Part shown: piece by piece, positions 22,835 to 30,870 of the stretch
Layout: each line of letters starts with the position of its first letter
How positions within the stretch are numbered: position 1 is the first letter of the stretch
Assembly (NCBI RefSeq): GCF_001500065.1
Contig: NZ_LQIN01000051.1
Coordinates: 62,001 to 126,000 of the forward strand
Direction: 5' to 3'
Length of the DNA: 64,000 bases
Source of the DNA: Mycobacterium sp. IS-3022
Lineage (GTDB): Bacteria > Actinomycetota > Actinomycetes > Mycobacteriales > Mycobacteriaceae
Translations under genes and position numbers: made by a program
The notes under the pieces: generated by a model
The model's input: only the letters and a program-made list of their open reading frames with translations
The model's database searches: none
Told to the model about the DNA's origin: nothing

Positions 22835-24037
22835 GTGACGCTGGGCTGCGACTCCGAGGTCGGGCGACTGCGCGCGGTCATCCTGCACCGGCCCGGGGCC
22901 GAACTGCAGCGGTTGACGCCCCGCAACAACGACGCCTTGCTGTTCGACGGACTGCCCTGGGTGGCGCGGGCGCAGCAGGAGCACGACGCGTTCGCCGCGC
23001 TGCTGGCCGACCGCGGGGTCGAGGTGCTGCTGCTGGCGGACCTGCTGACCGAAGCGCTGTCACACAGTGGCGCGGCTCGGATGCACGGCATCGCCGCGGC
23101 GGTCGATCCGCGACGGCTGGGTCTACCTCTGGCACAGGAACTTTCGACGTACCTGCGGTCGCTGGAGCCGGCGCCGCTGGCCCGCGTGCTGATGGCAGGC
23201 ATGACGTTCAACGAGTTGCCCCTATCGGGAGCCGAGTTGTCGCTGGTGCGCCGGATGCACCACGGTGCCGACTTCGTCATCGACCCGTTGCCGAACCTGT
23301 TGTTCACCCGCGACTCGTCGTTCTGGATCGGTCCGCGGGTGGCGATCACATCGCTGGCGCTGCCGGCGCGAGTGCGGGAGACGTCGCTGACCGACGTGAT
23401 CTACGCGCACCATCCGCGGTTCCTCGGTGTGCGGCGGGCCTACGAGTCGCGGTCGGCGCCCGTCGAAGGCGGTGACGTGTTGCTGCTCGCACCGGGTGTC
23501 GTTGCGGTCGGGGTGGGCGAGCGGACCACGCCCGCCGGGGCGGAGGCATTGGCGCGCAGCCTGTTCGACGACGATCTCGCCCATACGGTGCTGGCGGTGC
23601 CGATCGCGCAGGGGCGCGCGCAGATGCACCTCGACACGGTCTGCACGATGGTCGACGTCGATGCGGTGGTGATGTACCCACCGGTGGTGGATTCGCTGTC
23701 GGCGTTCACGATTCACCGCGACGGCAGCGGTGGCGTGCGCATCGACGACGAGGTGCCGTTTGTGCAGGCCGCTGCGACGGCGATGGGTATCGACAGGCTG
23801 CGAGTCATCGCGACGGGACTCGATCCGGTGACGGCCGAGCGCGAGCAGTGGGACGACGGAAACAACACGCTCGCGTTGGCCCCCGGAGTGGTGGTCGCAT
23901 ACGAGCGCAACGTCGAAACCAATGCGCGCCTTGCCGATGCGGGCATCGAGGTGCTGCCGATCGAGGCATTCGAACTGGGCACCGGCCGCGGCGGCCCGCG
24001 ATGCATGTCGTGCCCGGCGGGCCGCGACCCGCTCTAG
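22835..24037 (+). CDS. arcA: Arginine deiminase
   Basis: 400-residue arginine deiminase, converting arginine to citrulline and ammonia. Family motifs are present: substrate loop FTRDSSFWIG, HLDTVCTMVD, EREQWDDGNNTLALAPG and the catalytic cysteine in RCMSCPAGRDPL close to the C terminus. Length matches M. tuberculosis ArcA (Rv1001). The GTG at 22835 aligns with the known N terminus (LG-x-x-SEVG-x-LR); the frame is open to a GTG at 22808 that lies in the SoxR-box region. No arcB or arcC follows, so only the first step of the ADI pathway is encoded here. Its stop shares CTAG with the next gene. Confidence 0.95.
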   Translation: MTLGCDSEVGRLRAVILHRPGAELQRLTPRNNDALLFDGLPWVARAQQEHDAFAALLADRGVEVLLLADLLTEALSHSGAARMHGIAAAVDPRRLGLPLAQELSTYLRSLEPAPLARVLMAGMTFNELPLSGAELSLVRRMHHGADFVIDPLPNLLFTRDSSFWIGPRVAITSLALPARVRETSLTDVIYAHHPRFLGVRRAYESRSAPVEGGDVLLLAPGVVAVGVGERTTPAGAEALARSLFDDDLAHTVLAVPIAQGRAQMHLDTVCTMVDVDAVVMYPPVVDSLSAFTIHRDGSGGVRIDDEVPFVQAAATAMGIDRLRVIATGLDPVTAEREQWDDGNNTLALAPGVVVAYERNVETNARLADAGIEVLPIEAFELGTGRGGPRCMSCPAGRDPL

Positions 24038-24858
24038 ACCCGCGACAGCCGCTGCAACCTCCACAACGGATACCCGCGTTCGGTGACGGTCATCCGCACC
24101 TTGCACATGATGGCCGGTGGCGTTGCATCGGCCGCAGAAATCAATCTCCATCCGGCCTTCTCCTGCATCCCCGAGCTGTCTTCACCAAAGACCACACCGA
24201 CCATCGGCGCGTCGTAGCCCATCGCTACACGTGTGGAACCGCCACCATCGGTCACCGTGAAATCCGTTTTGGGCGCTGGGAACCCGGCATCGGACAGGGC
24301 GAGGCGAGTCAACGTCTCTCTCGGTGAACTGGATCCGCCGTCCATCAGCGACACCGCTTCGATCGCATGCCAGATCGCGCGGCTGCCGCGGTAGCGGTTC
24401 AGCAACGGTTCTACTTCAGACGCCGTTAACCCGGTCGCGCGGGCAAGTGCGTCGAGGTGGACGACAGCGGAATCGCGCGGGGCATGACGCGCGAGGTCCA
24501 ATGCGGTGCGTTCGAGCCTGGTGACGGGCAGCCCGTCGATCTCGGTAATTTCATCGGCTTCGATCCGCTCGTTGCGGACCCGTATCCCGTGCGGCGGTCG
24601 GCTGCAGCGCCAGATCAATTCGACGTCCACCCCTTGGTTCACGGGTCGCGCGCCATGCAGCACGGCGGCGGCGGCGCCGGCGATCACGCCTTGCCGTTTC
24701 GACCAGAGCCAGGCGCCGAGGATGCGCTGCGGCAGCTGCGGCTCTGCGGCATTGGTGCTGTAGACGTCTGGGAACATGCGCCGGTAACTCCAGCGCAATT
24801 GCCCGCGAGTCAGTGCGCCACTGGCCACCGCCTCAGTTCCGACGAACACGTCCTCCAC
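24034..24858 (-). CDS. AbiEi antitoxin-like / DUF559-type protein, nuclease part degenerate
   Basis: 274-residue member of a family common in mycobacteria that begins MEDVFVG. An N-terminal winged-helix region like AbiEi antitoxins (GALTRGQLRWSYRRMFPDVY) is followed by a helical part (VTRLERTALDLARH) and a C-terminal region that in relatives is a VSR/DUF559 restriction-like nuclease. Here the expected Asp and the EYDG-x-x-H core are replaced (VAMGYDAPMVGVVFGEDSSG), so nuclease activity is unlikely. No AbiEii toxin gene is adjacent. The GTG at 24858 gives the usual family start, although the frame is open to 24951. Family statement is from memory. Confidence 0.72.
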   Translation of the reverse strand: MEDVFVGTEAVASGALTRGQLRWSYRRMFPDVYSTNAAEPQLPQRILGAWLWSKRQGVIAGAAAAVLHGARPVNQGVDVELIWRCSRPPHGIRVRNERIEADEITEIDGLPVTRLERTALDLARHAPRDSAVVHLDALARATGLTASEVEPLLNRYRGSRAIWHAIEAVSLMDGGSSSPRETLTRLALSDAGFPAPKTDFTVTDGGGSTRVAMGYDAPMVGVVFGEDSSGMQEKAGWRLISAADATPPAIMCKVRMTVTERGYPLWRLQRLSRV

Positions 24859-24903
24859 GCCGCAATGCTGACTAGGCCGACTGACATTTGCCGCTCCTAC
24901 GGT

Positions 24904-24956
24904 CGAGATTGCACACAGGGTTGTGGCTCGCGATCGCAGCCATGGATGCAATCTCG
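24904..24956. repeat. Interspersed-type inverted repeat CGAGATTGCA/TGCAATCTCG
   Basis: Two perfect 10-bp arms 33 bp apart in the gap between pmt and the AbiEi-like gene; the spacer holds the palindrome GCGATCGC. As RNA it would form a long hairpin downstream of pmt. It has the look of a mycobacterial interspersed palindrome, but no second copy is visible here. Confidence 0.55.
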
Positions 24957-25017
24957 CGCGTAGGACCCGGGACCCACCTATGCCTCGATGCCAGATCCTC
25001 AGCCGTATCCTCTATCG

Positions 25018-26559
25018 CTATCGCCAGGAGGGCAGCCAGATCTGCATGTTCCACGTCGACTGCGAGATCGGGATGCCCGTAAGAATCGGGTACATCCACG
25101 CGAAGTTCGTCAGCACCAGTGCGACATAACAGCTCACCGCGATCAACCCGAGCGTTCGACGCTCGGCGTTCTGGTTCGGCTTGTGCAGGATGTCGCCTAG
25201 GATCAGCGCGATCATCAGCACCATGAACGGCGCCATCGTCGCCGCGTAGAAGAAGTACATCTGGCGATCGATGTCGGCGAACCACGGCAGGAAACCCGCG
25301 CCGTAGCCGACGAGCGCAACCGCATACCGCCAGTCCCGCCTGATGAAGGCCCGCCACACCGCCCAGGCCAGCACCGGCACCGCGAGGAACCACATCGCCG
25401 GTGTGCCGACGAGCATCACCGCCTTGACGCACGACTGCGCGCCACACCCCGCAACGTCCTGGTTGTCGATCGCATACAGCACCGGGCGCAGCGACATCGG
25501 CCACGTCCACGGCTTGGACTCCCACGGGTGGTGGTTCCCGTCCGCGTTGGTCAGCCCGGCATGGAACTTGTACGCGGCGTAGGTGTAATGCCACAGCGAA
25601 CGCAGCGCATCGGGGATCGGCAACACGCTGTCCTCGCCGATCGACTGCCCGACCTCGTGGCGGTTCACGGCGGTCTCCGAGGCGAACCAGGGAGTGTAGG
25701 ACGCCAGGTACACGACGAACGGGATGAACACCAGCGCGTACAGCGACGGCCCCAGGTCGCGACGGAATGCGCCCAGCCACGGTCGCGGCACGCGGTACTG
25801 GCGCCGCGCGACGATGTCGAACACCATCGTCATGACACCGAAGAATGCGACGAAGTAGAGCCCGGACCACTTTGTGGCACAAGCCAACCCGAGCAGCACG
25901 CCGGCGCCGAACCGCCACCACCGCACGCCGAGCCGCGGTCCCCACAGCGTCTCGCCGATGCGACCCTCCAGCAGCGCGATGTGCATCCGCTCACGCACCT
26001 GGTCCCGGTCGACGATCAGGCAGCCGAACGCGGCCACCACGAACATCACCAGAAACCCGTCGAGCAGCGCGGTGCGCGAGGCGACGAAGCTCACTCCGTC
26101 GGCGACCACCAGCAGCCCCGCGATGCCGCCGACCAACGTCGACCGGCTGATGCGCCGCGCGATGCGCGCCACCAGCACGACCATGATCACGCCGCAGACG
26201 GCACCCGAGAACCGCCAGCCCAACCCGTTGTACCCGAACAGCGCCTCACCGATCGCAATCAACTGCTTGCCGACCGGCGGATGCACGACCAGGCCGTAGC
26301 CGGGGTTGTCCTCGACGCCGTGGTTGTGCAGCATCTGCCACGCCTGCGGGGCGTAGTGCTTCTCGTCGAAGATCGGCGTACCGGCATCGGTCGGCGACCC
26401 GAGGTTGAGGAACCGGGTCACCGCCGCCAGCGCGGCGATGACGGCCGTCATCACCCAGCCCTGCATGCGGTCGACGGGACCGAAGTCGGCGACGGGCACC
26501 TGCGGCGCGGGGCTGATGACGGGGACCGCGCGTGGCGCTTTGGTGGCGGGAGCGGTCAC
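25018..26559 (-). CDS. pmt: Protein O-mannosyltransferase
   Basis: 513-residue integral membrane glycosyltransferase of the GT39/PMT family. The first periplasmic loop carries the family motif with catalytic Asp-Glu (PIFDEKHYAPQAWQML, about 63-78) and HPPVGKQLI. About ten hydrophobic spans follow, among them LVGGIAGLLVVADG and FGAGVLLGLACATKWSGLYFV. It transfers mannose from polyprenyl-phosphate-mannose to Ser/Thr of Sec-exported proteins; M. tuberculosis Rv1002c is the equivalent. GTG start at 26559 lies 7 bases after TACGAT on this strand, so the transcript is predicted leaderless. It is divergent from rsmI with only 24 bp between starts. Confidence 0.94.
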   Translation of the reverse strand: MTAPATKAPRAVPVISPAPQVPVADFGPVDRMQGWVMTAVIAALAAVTRFLNLGSPTDAGTPIFDEKHYAPQAWQMLHNHGVEDNPGYGLVVHPPVGKQLIAIGEALFGYNGLGWRFSGAVCGVIMVVLVARIARRISRSTLVGGIAGLLVVADGVSFVASRTALLDGFLVMFVVAAFGCLIVDRDQVRERMHIALLEGRIGETLWGPRLGVRWWRFGAGVLLGLACATKWSGLYFVAFFGVMTMVFDIVARRQYRVPRPWLGAFRRDLGPSLYALVFIPFVVYLASYTPWFASETAVNRHEVGQSIGEDSVLPIPDALRSLWHYTYAAYKFHAGLTNADGNHHPWESKPWTWPMSLRPVLYAIDNQDVAGCGAQSCVKAVMLVGTPAMWFLAVPVLAWAVWRAFIRRDWRYAVALVGYGAGFLPWFADIDRQMYFFYAATMAPFMVLMIALILGDILHKPNQNAERRTLGLIAVSCYVALVLTNFAWMYPILTGIPISQSTWNMQIWLPSWR

Positions 26560-26583
26560 GAGTGCGATCGTAGGCTGTCCGGC
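26560..26583. promoter_or_regulatory. Interlocked divergent leaderless promoters of pmt and rsmI
   Basis: The whole 24-bp gap is two overlapping core promoters. On the plus strand TAGGCT (26571-26576) is followed by 7 bases and the rsmI ATG. On the minus strand TACGAT (26572-26567) is followed by 7 bases and the pmt GTG. The two -10 boxes share 2 bp, so the two promoters probably exclude each other. Confidence 0.65.
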
Positions 26584-27420
26584 ATGACCCTCGGCCGACT
26601 GCTCATCGGCGCGACGCCGCTTGGCCAGCCCTCGGATGCATCATCACGGCTGGTCGACGCGTTGAGGGACGCCGACGTCATCGCCGCGGAAGACACCCGC
26701 CGCATCCGCACGCTGGCCCAGGCTCTGGAAGTGAGGCTCACCGCCAAGGTGGTCAGCCTCTATGACCAGAACGAGGCCTCGCGGGTCTCGGGTCTGCTCG
26801 ACGAGGTCCGGGCCGGCGCGACGGTGCTGCTGGTCAGCGATGCCGGTATGCCGTTGATCAGCGATCCCGGCTACCGGCTGGTGACGGCGTCTATAGATGC
26901 CGGCCTGCCGGTCAGTTGCCTGCCCGGCCCGTCGGCCGTGACGACGGCGCTGGCGGTTTCGGGGCTACCGGCCGAGAGGTTCTGCTTCGAGGGGTTCGCG
27001 CCGCGCAGACAGGCCGCCCGCAGAACATGGCTGAACACGCTGGCGACCGAGCAGCGGACCTGTGTGTTCTTCGAGTCGCCGCGCCGGCTTGCGGCGACGC
27101 TCACCGATGCCGTCGCGGTGCTCGGCTCGCAGCGACGGGCCGTGGTCTGCCGCGAGCTGACCAAGACGCACGAGCAAGTGGTCCGCGGCTCGCTCGCCGA
27201 ACTGACCGACTGGGCCGCCGACGGCGTCCTCGGCGAGATCACCGTCGTGCTGGCCGGCGCCGTCCCGAAGGCCGACCTCGAAACGTTGGTGGCCGAGGTC
27301 AACAAACTCGTCGACGACGGCATCCGGGTCAAGGACGCCTGTGCCGAGGTGGTCGCGGCGAATCCGGGCTCACCGTCACGGCGTGAGCTCTACGACGCGG
27401 TCCTGCGTTCGCGCGCGTGA
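26584..27420 (+). CDS. rsmI: 16S rRNA (cytidine-1402-2'-O)-methyltransferase
   Basis: 278-residue RsmI of the tetrapyrrole-methylase fold. Motifs: LIGATPLGQPSDASSRLVDAL at the N terminus, AAEDTRRIRTL, SDAGMPLISDPGYRLV (about 86-101) and GPSAVTTALAVSGLP. It uses S-adenosylmethionine to 2'-O-methylate C1402 in the ribosomal decoding centre. A much longer open frame runs in from 25528 but crosses pmt on the other strand; the ATG at 26584 is the family start and lies 7 bases after a TAGGCT -10. Its last 45 bp overlap the end of convergent pabB. Confidence 0.95.
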   Translation: MTLGRLLIGATPLGQPSDASSRLVDALRDADVIAAEDTRRIRTLAQALEVRLTAKVVSLYDQNEASRVSGLLDEVRAGATVLLVSDAGMPLISDPGYRLVTASIDAGLPVSCLPGPSAVTTALAVSGLPAERFCFEGFAPRRQAARRTWLNTLATEQRTCVFFESPRRLAATLTDAVAVLGSQRRAVVCRELTKTHEQVVRGSLAELTDWAADGVLGEITVVLAGAVPKADLETLVAEVNKLVDDGIRVKDACAEVVAANPGSPSRRELYDAVLRSRA

Positions 27421-28626
27421 CCCGGTGATCGGTGCCGCCTTGTGCAGGCACTCCTCCCACTCGCGATCGGGATCCGAGTCGGCCGTGATGCCCCCGCCGA
27501 CGCCCAGAACCGCGTTGCCGAACGCGTCGAACTCGACGGTGCGGATCGCGACGTTCAACTCGCAGCCGCCGACGGGTGACGCCAAACCGACTGTGCCGCA
27601 ATAAACTCCGCGTCGAACGGGTTCCCATCCCGCGAGCAGCTGACGTGCCCGCACCTTCGGCGTGCCGGTCACCGAGGCGGGCGGAAAGGTGGCGTCGAGC
27701 ACCGCCGACATCGGCACCTCGACGTCCACCCGCGCCGACACCGTCGACACCAGATGCCACACTCCCGGCGCCGGCCGCACGGCCAACAACTCCGGCACCG
27801 TCACCGTGCCGACGTCGGCGACGCGGCCGAGGTCATTGCGCACGAGATCGACGATCATGATGTTCTCCGCGACGTCCTTGACCGACGCGCGCAGTGCCGC
27901 CGGATCGGCGGACAACGGCAGCGTGCCCTTGATCGGGCTCGACGCGACGTGGTCACCGCGCCGGCGCAGGAACAGTTCCGGCGAAAACGACGCCACCGCG
28001 CCCCAGTCGCCGCCCAGGTATGCCGCCCGCGCAGGAGACGTCCGTTCAACGGCGTCGACGAAGAAGTCGATCGCAGCGCCGTCGAGTCGGCCGCGGAACT
28101 GTGTGCACACACACGCCTGGTAGACCTCGCCGGCGGCGATCGCGTCCAGGCAGGCCAACACCCCGCGCCGATGCGCGTCGCGGTCGGCCTCGCCCCACGC
28201 GAGGCGAGCCGGCCGGGGTTCGACAGGCGCTCGCAGCGCGTCGACCACCCAGTCCGGAATCGCTGCGCCGGCGAGGCTTTCGAACCACCACCGTCCATCG
28301 CGGTCCTGACGCAGTACACAATCGGACCAGCCGCCCGCCGCCTCGGGAACACGCGGGCCATTCCCATCGGCCGCAGCGTCGGGATACGACAGATAACCGA
28401 ACCAACCGCCGCCGACCGCATCTCCTGATCCGCCCGGCATGACGTCGAACACTCGCGACGCCTCGACGGGCGCCGCGTCGACCGTCGGCGCGATGACGGC
28501 ACCCGAGCCGAACCAGTCGCCAATCAGTGCGGCGGGTGCGGACAGCCCACGCTCGGCCGCGGCGTACGCGACGGCGCGCAGTACCGCCGGGGCGCCGCCC
28601 AGGTCGCCGAGCAGGTCAATCCGCAC
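27376..28626 (-). CDS. pabB: Aminodeoxychorismate synthase component I
   Basis: 416-residue chorismate-utilising enzyme. The C-terminal catalytic domain shows SSPIKGTLPLS, where Lys (PIKGT) marks PabB as opposed to TrpE (PIAGT), and the later GSVTGTPKVRA-like segment (ASVTGTPKVRARQLL) and YCGTVG. It makes 4-amino-4-deoxychorismate with glutamine amidotransferase PabA for folate synthesis. The GTG at 28626 gives the family start VRIDLLGDLGG; 22 upstream codons in the open frame have no similarity. Overlaps the rsmI 3' end by 45 bp. A palindromic repeat lies just upstream. Confidence 0.92.
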   Translation of the reverse strand: MRIDLLGDLGGAPAVLRAVAYAAAERGLSAPAALIGDWFGSGAVIAPTVDAAPVEASRVFDVMPGGSGDAVGGGWFGYLSYPDAAADGNGPRVPEAAGGWSDCVLRQDRDGRWWFESLAGAAIPDWVVDALRAPVEPRPARLAWGEADRDAHRRGVLACLDAIAAGEVYQACVCTQFRGRLDGAAIDFFVDAVERTSPARAAYLGGDWGAVASFSPELFLRRRGDHVASSPIKGTLPLSADPAALRASVKDVAENIMIVDLVRNDLGRVADVGTVTVPELLAVRPAPGVWHLVSTVSARVDVEVPMSAVLDATFPPASVTGTPKVRARQLLAGWEPVRRGVYCGTVGLASPVGGCELNVAIRTVEFDAFGNAVLGVGGGITADSDPDREWEECLHKAAPITGSRARTQDRVVELTP

Positions 28627-28646
28627 GGCCCCAGCTTGCTGTGTCC

Positions 28647-28708
28647 CGCGAGCAGACGCAAAGTGGCCCGAAATTGTCGCGAAACAGGGCACTACGTGAC
28701 TGCTCGCG
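28647..28708. repeat. Interspersed palindrome (GCGAGCAG family)
   Basis: Outer arms CGCGAGCAG (28647-28655) and CTGCTCGCG (28700-28708) are perfect; an inner AGTGGCCC/GGGCACT pairing extends the hairpin. It lies between pabB and the sigma-factor gene and may act as a bidirectional terminator-like structure. I recall similar elements as common in fast-growing mycobacteria. Confidence 0.6.
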
Positions 28709-28717
28709 CAGGAAAAG

Positions 28718-29620
28718 TCAGCGGCTGATCTTCCGGGGGATCGTGACGCCGCCGAGCTTGTCCGGGTTGCGCACCGCGTACAGGTTCGTGATCTTGTCGT
28801 CGGTCACCTCGAACACGAACAGGCCCTCCAGGTGTTCGCCGGTGTAGATCACGACGGCCGGCGCGCTGTTGTACACCGCTGTGTGGAACCGCATGTCCGG
28901 CATATCCCGGGCCACCCGGAAGAGTTGGGCCATCAGCGCGGCCACCCGCCGCGCGCCGACGACGGGCCTGCGAATCGCGGTGGCCTTGCCGCCGTGGTCC
29001 GCGGTCCAGGTCACGCCGGGCGCCAGCAGCGCCATCAGACCCTCCACGTCACCGGTGGCCGCCGCGGTCAGGAACTGCTCGGTGATCTGGGCCGTACGGC
29101 GTTCGTCGACGGGGCCGAACCGCTTCCGCCTCGACTGCACGTGGGCCCGGGCACGGTGCGCCATCTGGCGCACCGTGCCCGCGGACTTTCCGACCGCTTC
29201 GGCGATCTGGTCGTAGTCGAAGCCGAACACCTCGCGCAACACGAACACCGCGCGCTCGTCGGGCGTCAGCGTCTCCAGCACCACCAGCATCGCCATCGAA
29301 ACCGATTCGGCCAGCACCACATCCGCCGACGGGTCGGTGTCCTCGAGCAGCAGCGGCTCGGGCAGCCACGGGCCGACGTACTCCTCGCGACGACGTGCCC
29401 GGCTGCGAACCGCGTTGAGCGCCTCGCGGGTCACCAACTGCGCCAGATACGACTTCGTGTCCCGCACGGTCGCGAGGTCGACGTCGGCCCAGCGCAGGTA
29501 GCTGTCCTGTAGCACGTCGTCGGATTCCGTTGTGCTGCCGAGAATCTCGTAGGCGATCGTGAACAGCAGCGGCCGCAGATGGGTGAACCGCTCGGCGTGT
29601 TCGCCTCCTGAGGTGGTCAC
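28718..29620 (-). CDS. sigJ: ECF41-family RNA polymerase sigma factor (SigJ-like)
   Basis: 300-residue extracytoplasmic-function sigma factor with a fused SnoaL-like C-terminal domain. Sigma2 (about 10-75), sigma4 (about 108-165, YDQIAEAVGKSAGTVRQMAHRAR) and the C-terminal domain (170-300) are clear. ECF41 hallmarks are present: WLPEP at 85-89 in the linker, DHGGKA at 208-213 (usual DGGGR/K) and NPDKL at 285-289. In this group the C-terminal domain replaces an anti-sigma factor. The gene starts with GTG overlapping the flavoprotein stop as GTGA, so it is the second gene of a two-gene operon. Relation to M. tuberculosis SigJ is by architecture, not proven orthology. Confidence 0.88.
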   Translation of the reverse strand: MTTSGGEHAERFTHLRPLLFTIAYEILGSTTESDDVLQDSYLRWADVDLATVRDTKSYLAQLVTREALNAVRSRARRREEYVGPWLPEPLLLEDTDPSADVVLAESVSMAMLVVLETLTPDERAVFVLREVFGFDYDQIAEAVGKSAGTVRQMAHRARAHVQSRRKRFGPVDERRTAQITEQFLTAAATGDVEGLMALLAPGVTWTADHGGKATAIRRPVVGARRVAALMAQLFRVARDMPDMRFHTAVYNSAPAVVIYTGEHLEGLFVFEVTDDKITNLYAVRNPDKLGGVTIPRKISR

Positions 29621-30807
29621 GTTTCCGTTACCACCTTCGGAGCGAAGGCCGGCTGCTCGGGACGCGGGCCGCCCTTGAACCAGAACGAGGCGCCGGGTTT
29701 GCGCGCCTCTTGGCGCTGTCCCCATATCGTGCCCTTGCAGATGGCCTCCTTCACCTTGGCGCCGACACGGCCGGCGATGAAGAAGTTCACCGGAGTGTCG
29801 TCCTGGTGCCCCAGCTGGAGGATCCCGGCGCGCCGGCCCAGGCTGGTGCACGTCCCCGGCAGCCCGTACTGGAAACTCGCCGGGGCGGTGCCCGCGATCC
29901 GGCTCAGCACCGTGTTGGCTGCCTGGGGTCCGAGCTGTCCGGCAGACGCGCAGCACATCCGCAGCGCTACACCCGACGGGGAGGCGCAGTCGCCGGCGGC
30001 GACGATGCGATCGTCGTCGATGCTGGTCAGCGTCTCGTCGGTGAGCAGCCGGCCCAGTTCGTCGGTGTGCAAGCCGCTGGCCGCGGCCAGTGCGGGAACG
30101 CCGAAGCCTGCCGCCCAGATGGTCACCGCCGTCGGGCGCACCGCGCCGTCGGCGAAGACCACCGCGTCGGCGCGCACCTCGGTCACGACGTCGGCTTCGA
30201 GGATGGTGACGCCCAACTTGCGCAACGTCTTGGCGACCGAACGCCGCCCCGGTTCCGAAAGCGGCGGTGCCAACTGGCCACCGCAGACCAGCGTCACGTT
30301 GTGGCCTTGCTCTGCGAGCTCGGCCGCCGACTCGATGCCGGTCAGTCCGCCGCCGACGACGGTGACCGGAGCGCCTGGACTCACATCCTCGAGGACGGCC
30401 CGCAGCCGCTGCGCCTGCTCCAATTCCGCGATGGGATGGGCGAACTCGGCTGCACCCGGCACCGATGTCGGTATCGCGCCGGTGCTGCCTACCGCGTAGA
30501 TGACGTAGTCGTAGGTCAAGGCGCGGCCCGACGCGAGTTCGATCCTTCGCGTGGCGGTGTCGATGCGTGTCGCGGTGTCTACGACCAGCTTGATGCCCTC
30601 GCCGAGCAGCGTGCCGTAGTCGACGGTGGCCTCGTAGTTACCGGCGGCGTGCTGGTGCAGGCGGATCCGCTCGACGAACTTCGGCCTGGGGTTGACCAGA
30701 GTGATGTCGAGACCAGGACGCATCCGCAGATGGTTGGCCGCCAGGGTTCCGGAGTAGCCGCCGCCGATGACGACGACTTTCGTGTTATGTGCGTTGTGTT
30801 CAGTCAT
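29617..30807 (-). CDS. NDH-2-like FAD-dependent oxidoreductase
   Basis: 396-residue pyridine-nucleotide-disulfide-type flavoprotein related to type II NADH dehydrogenase. FAD site KVVVIGGGYSGTLAANHL at about 9-26, NAD(P) site VTVVGGGLTGIESAAELAE at about 148-166, and a second FAD motif IVAAGDCASPSG. It lacks an obvious membrane anchor. ECF41 sigma genes are typically paired with a COE gene (carboxymuconolactone decarboxylase, oxidoreductase or epimerase), and this flavoprotein is the partner here. A promoter resembling the ECF41 consensus lies just upstream. Substrate unknown. Confidence 0.87.
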   Translation of the reverse strand: MTEHNAHNTKVVVIGGGYSGTLAANHLRMRPGLDITLVNPRPKFVERIRLHQHAAGNYEATVDYGTLLGEGIKLVVDTATRIDTATRRIELASGRALTYDYVIYAVGSTGAIPTSVPGAAEFAHPIAELEQAQRLRAVLEDVSPGAPVTVVGGGLTGIESAAELAEQGHNVTLVCGGQLAPPLSEPGRRSVAKTLRKLGVTILEADVVTEVRADAVVFADGAVRPTAVTIWAAGFGVPALAAASGLHTDELGRLLTDETLTSIDDDRIVAAGDCASPSGVALRMCCASAGQLGPQAANTVLSRIAGTAPASFQYGLPGTCTSLGRRAGILQLGHQDDTPVNFFIAGRVGAKVKEAICKGTIWGQRQEARKPGASFWFKGGPRPEQPAFAPKVVTET

Positions 30808-30815
30808 GCCCTCAA

Positions 30816-30842
30816 GACACCGTTCGCCGCCGAAACGTGACA
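30816..30842 (-). promoter_or_regulatory. Predicted ECF41-type promoter of the flavoprotein-sigma operon
   Basis: On the minus strand TGTCACG is followed, after 16 bases, by TGTC. The ECF41 consensus is TGTCACA-N16-CGTC. The start codon lies 9 bases further on, so the sigma factor probably directs its own operon. Confidence 0.6.
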
Positions 30843-30845
30843 GAA

Positions 30846-30861
30846 CGTGACGTGGGTCACT
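30846..30861. promoter_or_regulatory. CRP-like palindrome abutting the ECF41 promoter
   Basis: CGTGACGTGGGTCACT keeps the GTGA-N6-TCAC core of mycobacterial CRP sites. It begins 4 bases upstream of the predicted -35 box, a position suited to an activator. Confidence 0.4.
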
Positions 30862-30870
30862 CTGAGGCGG

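Noticed and set aside
25528..26583. Open plus-strand frame fused to the start of rsmI
   Set aside because: It is antisense to pmt and has no family similarity; the rsmI family start and a -10 box are at 26584.
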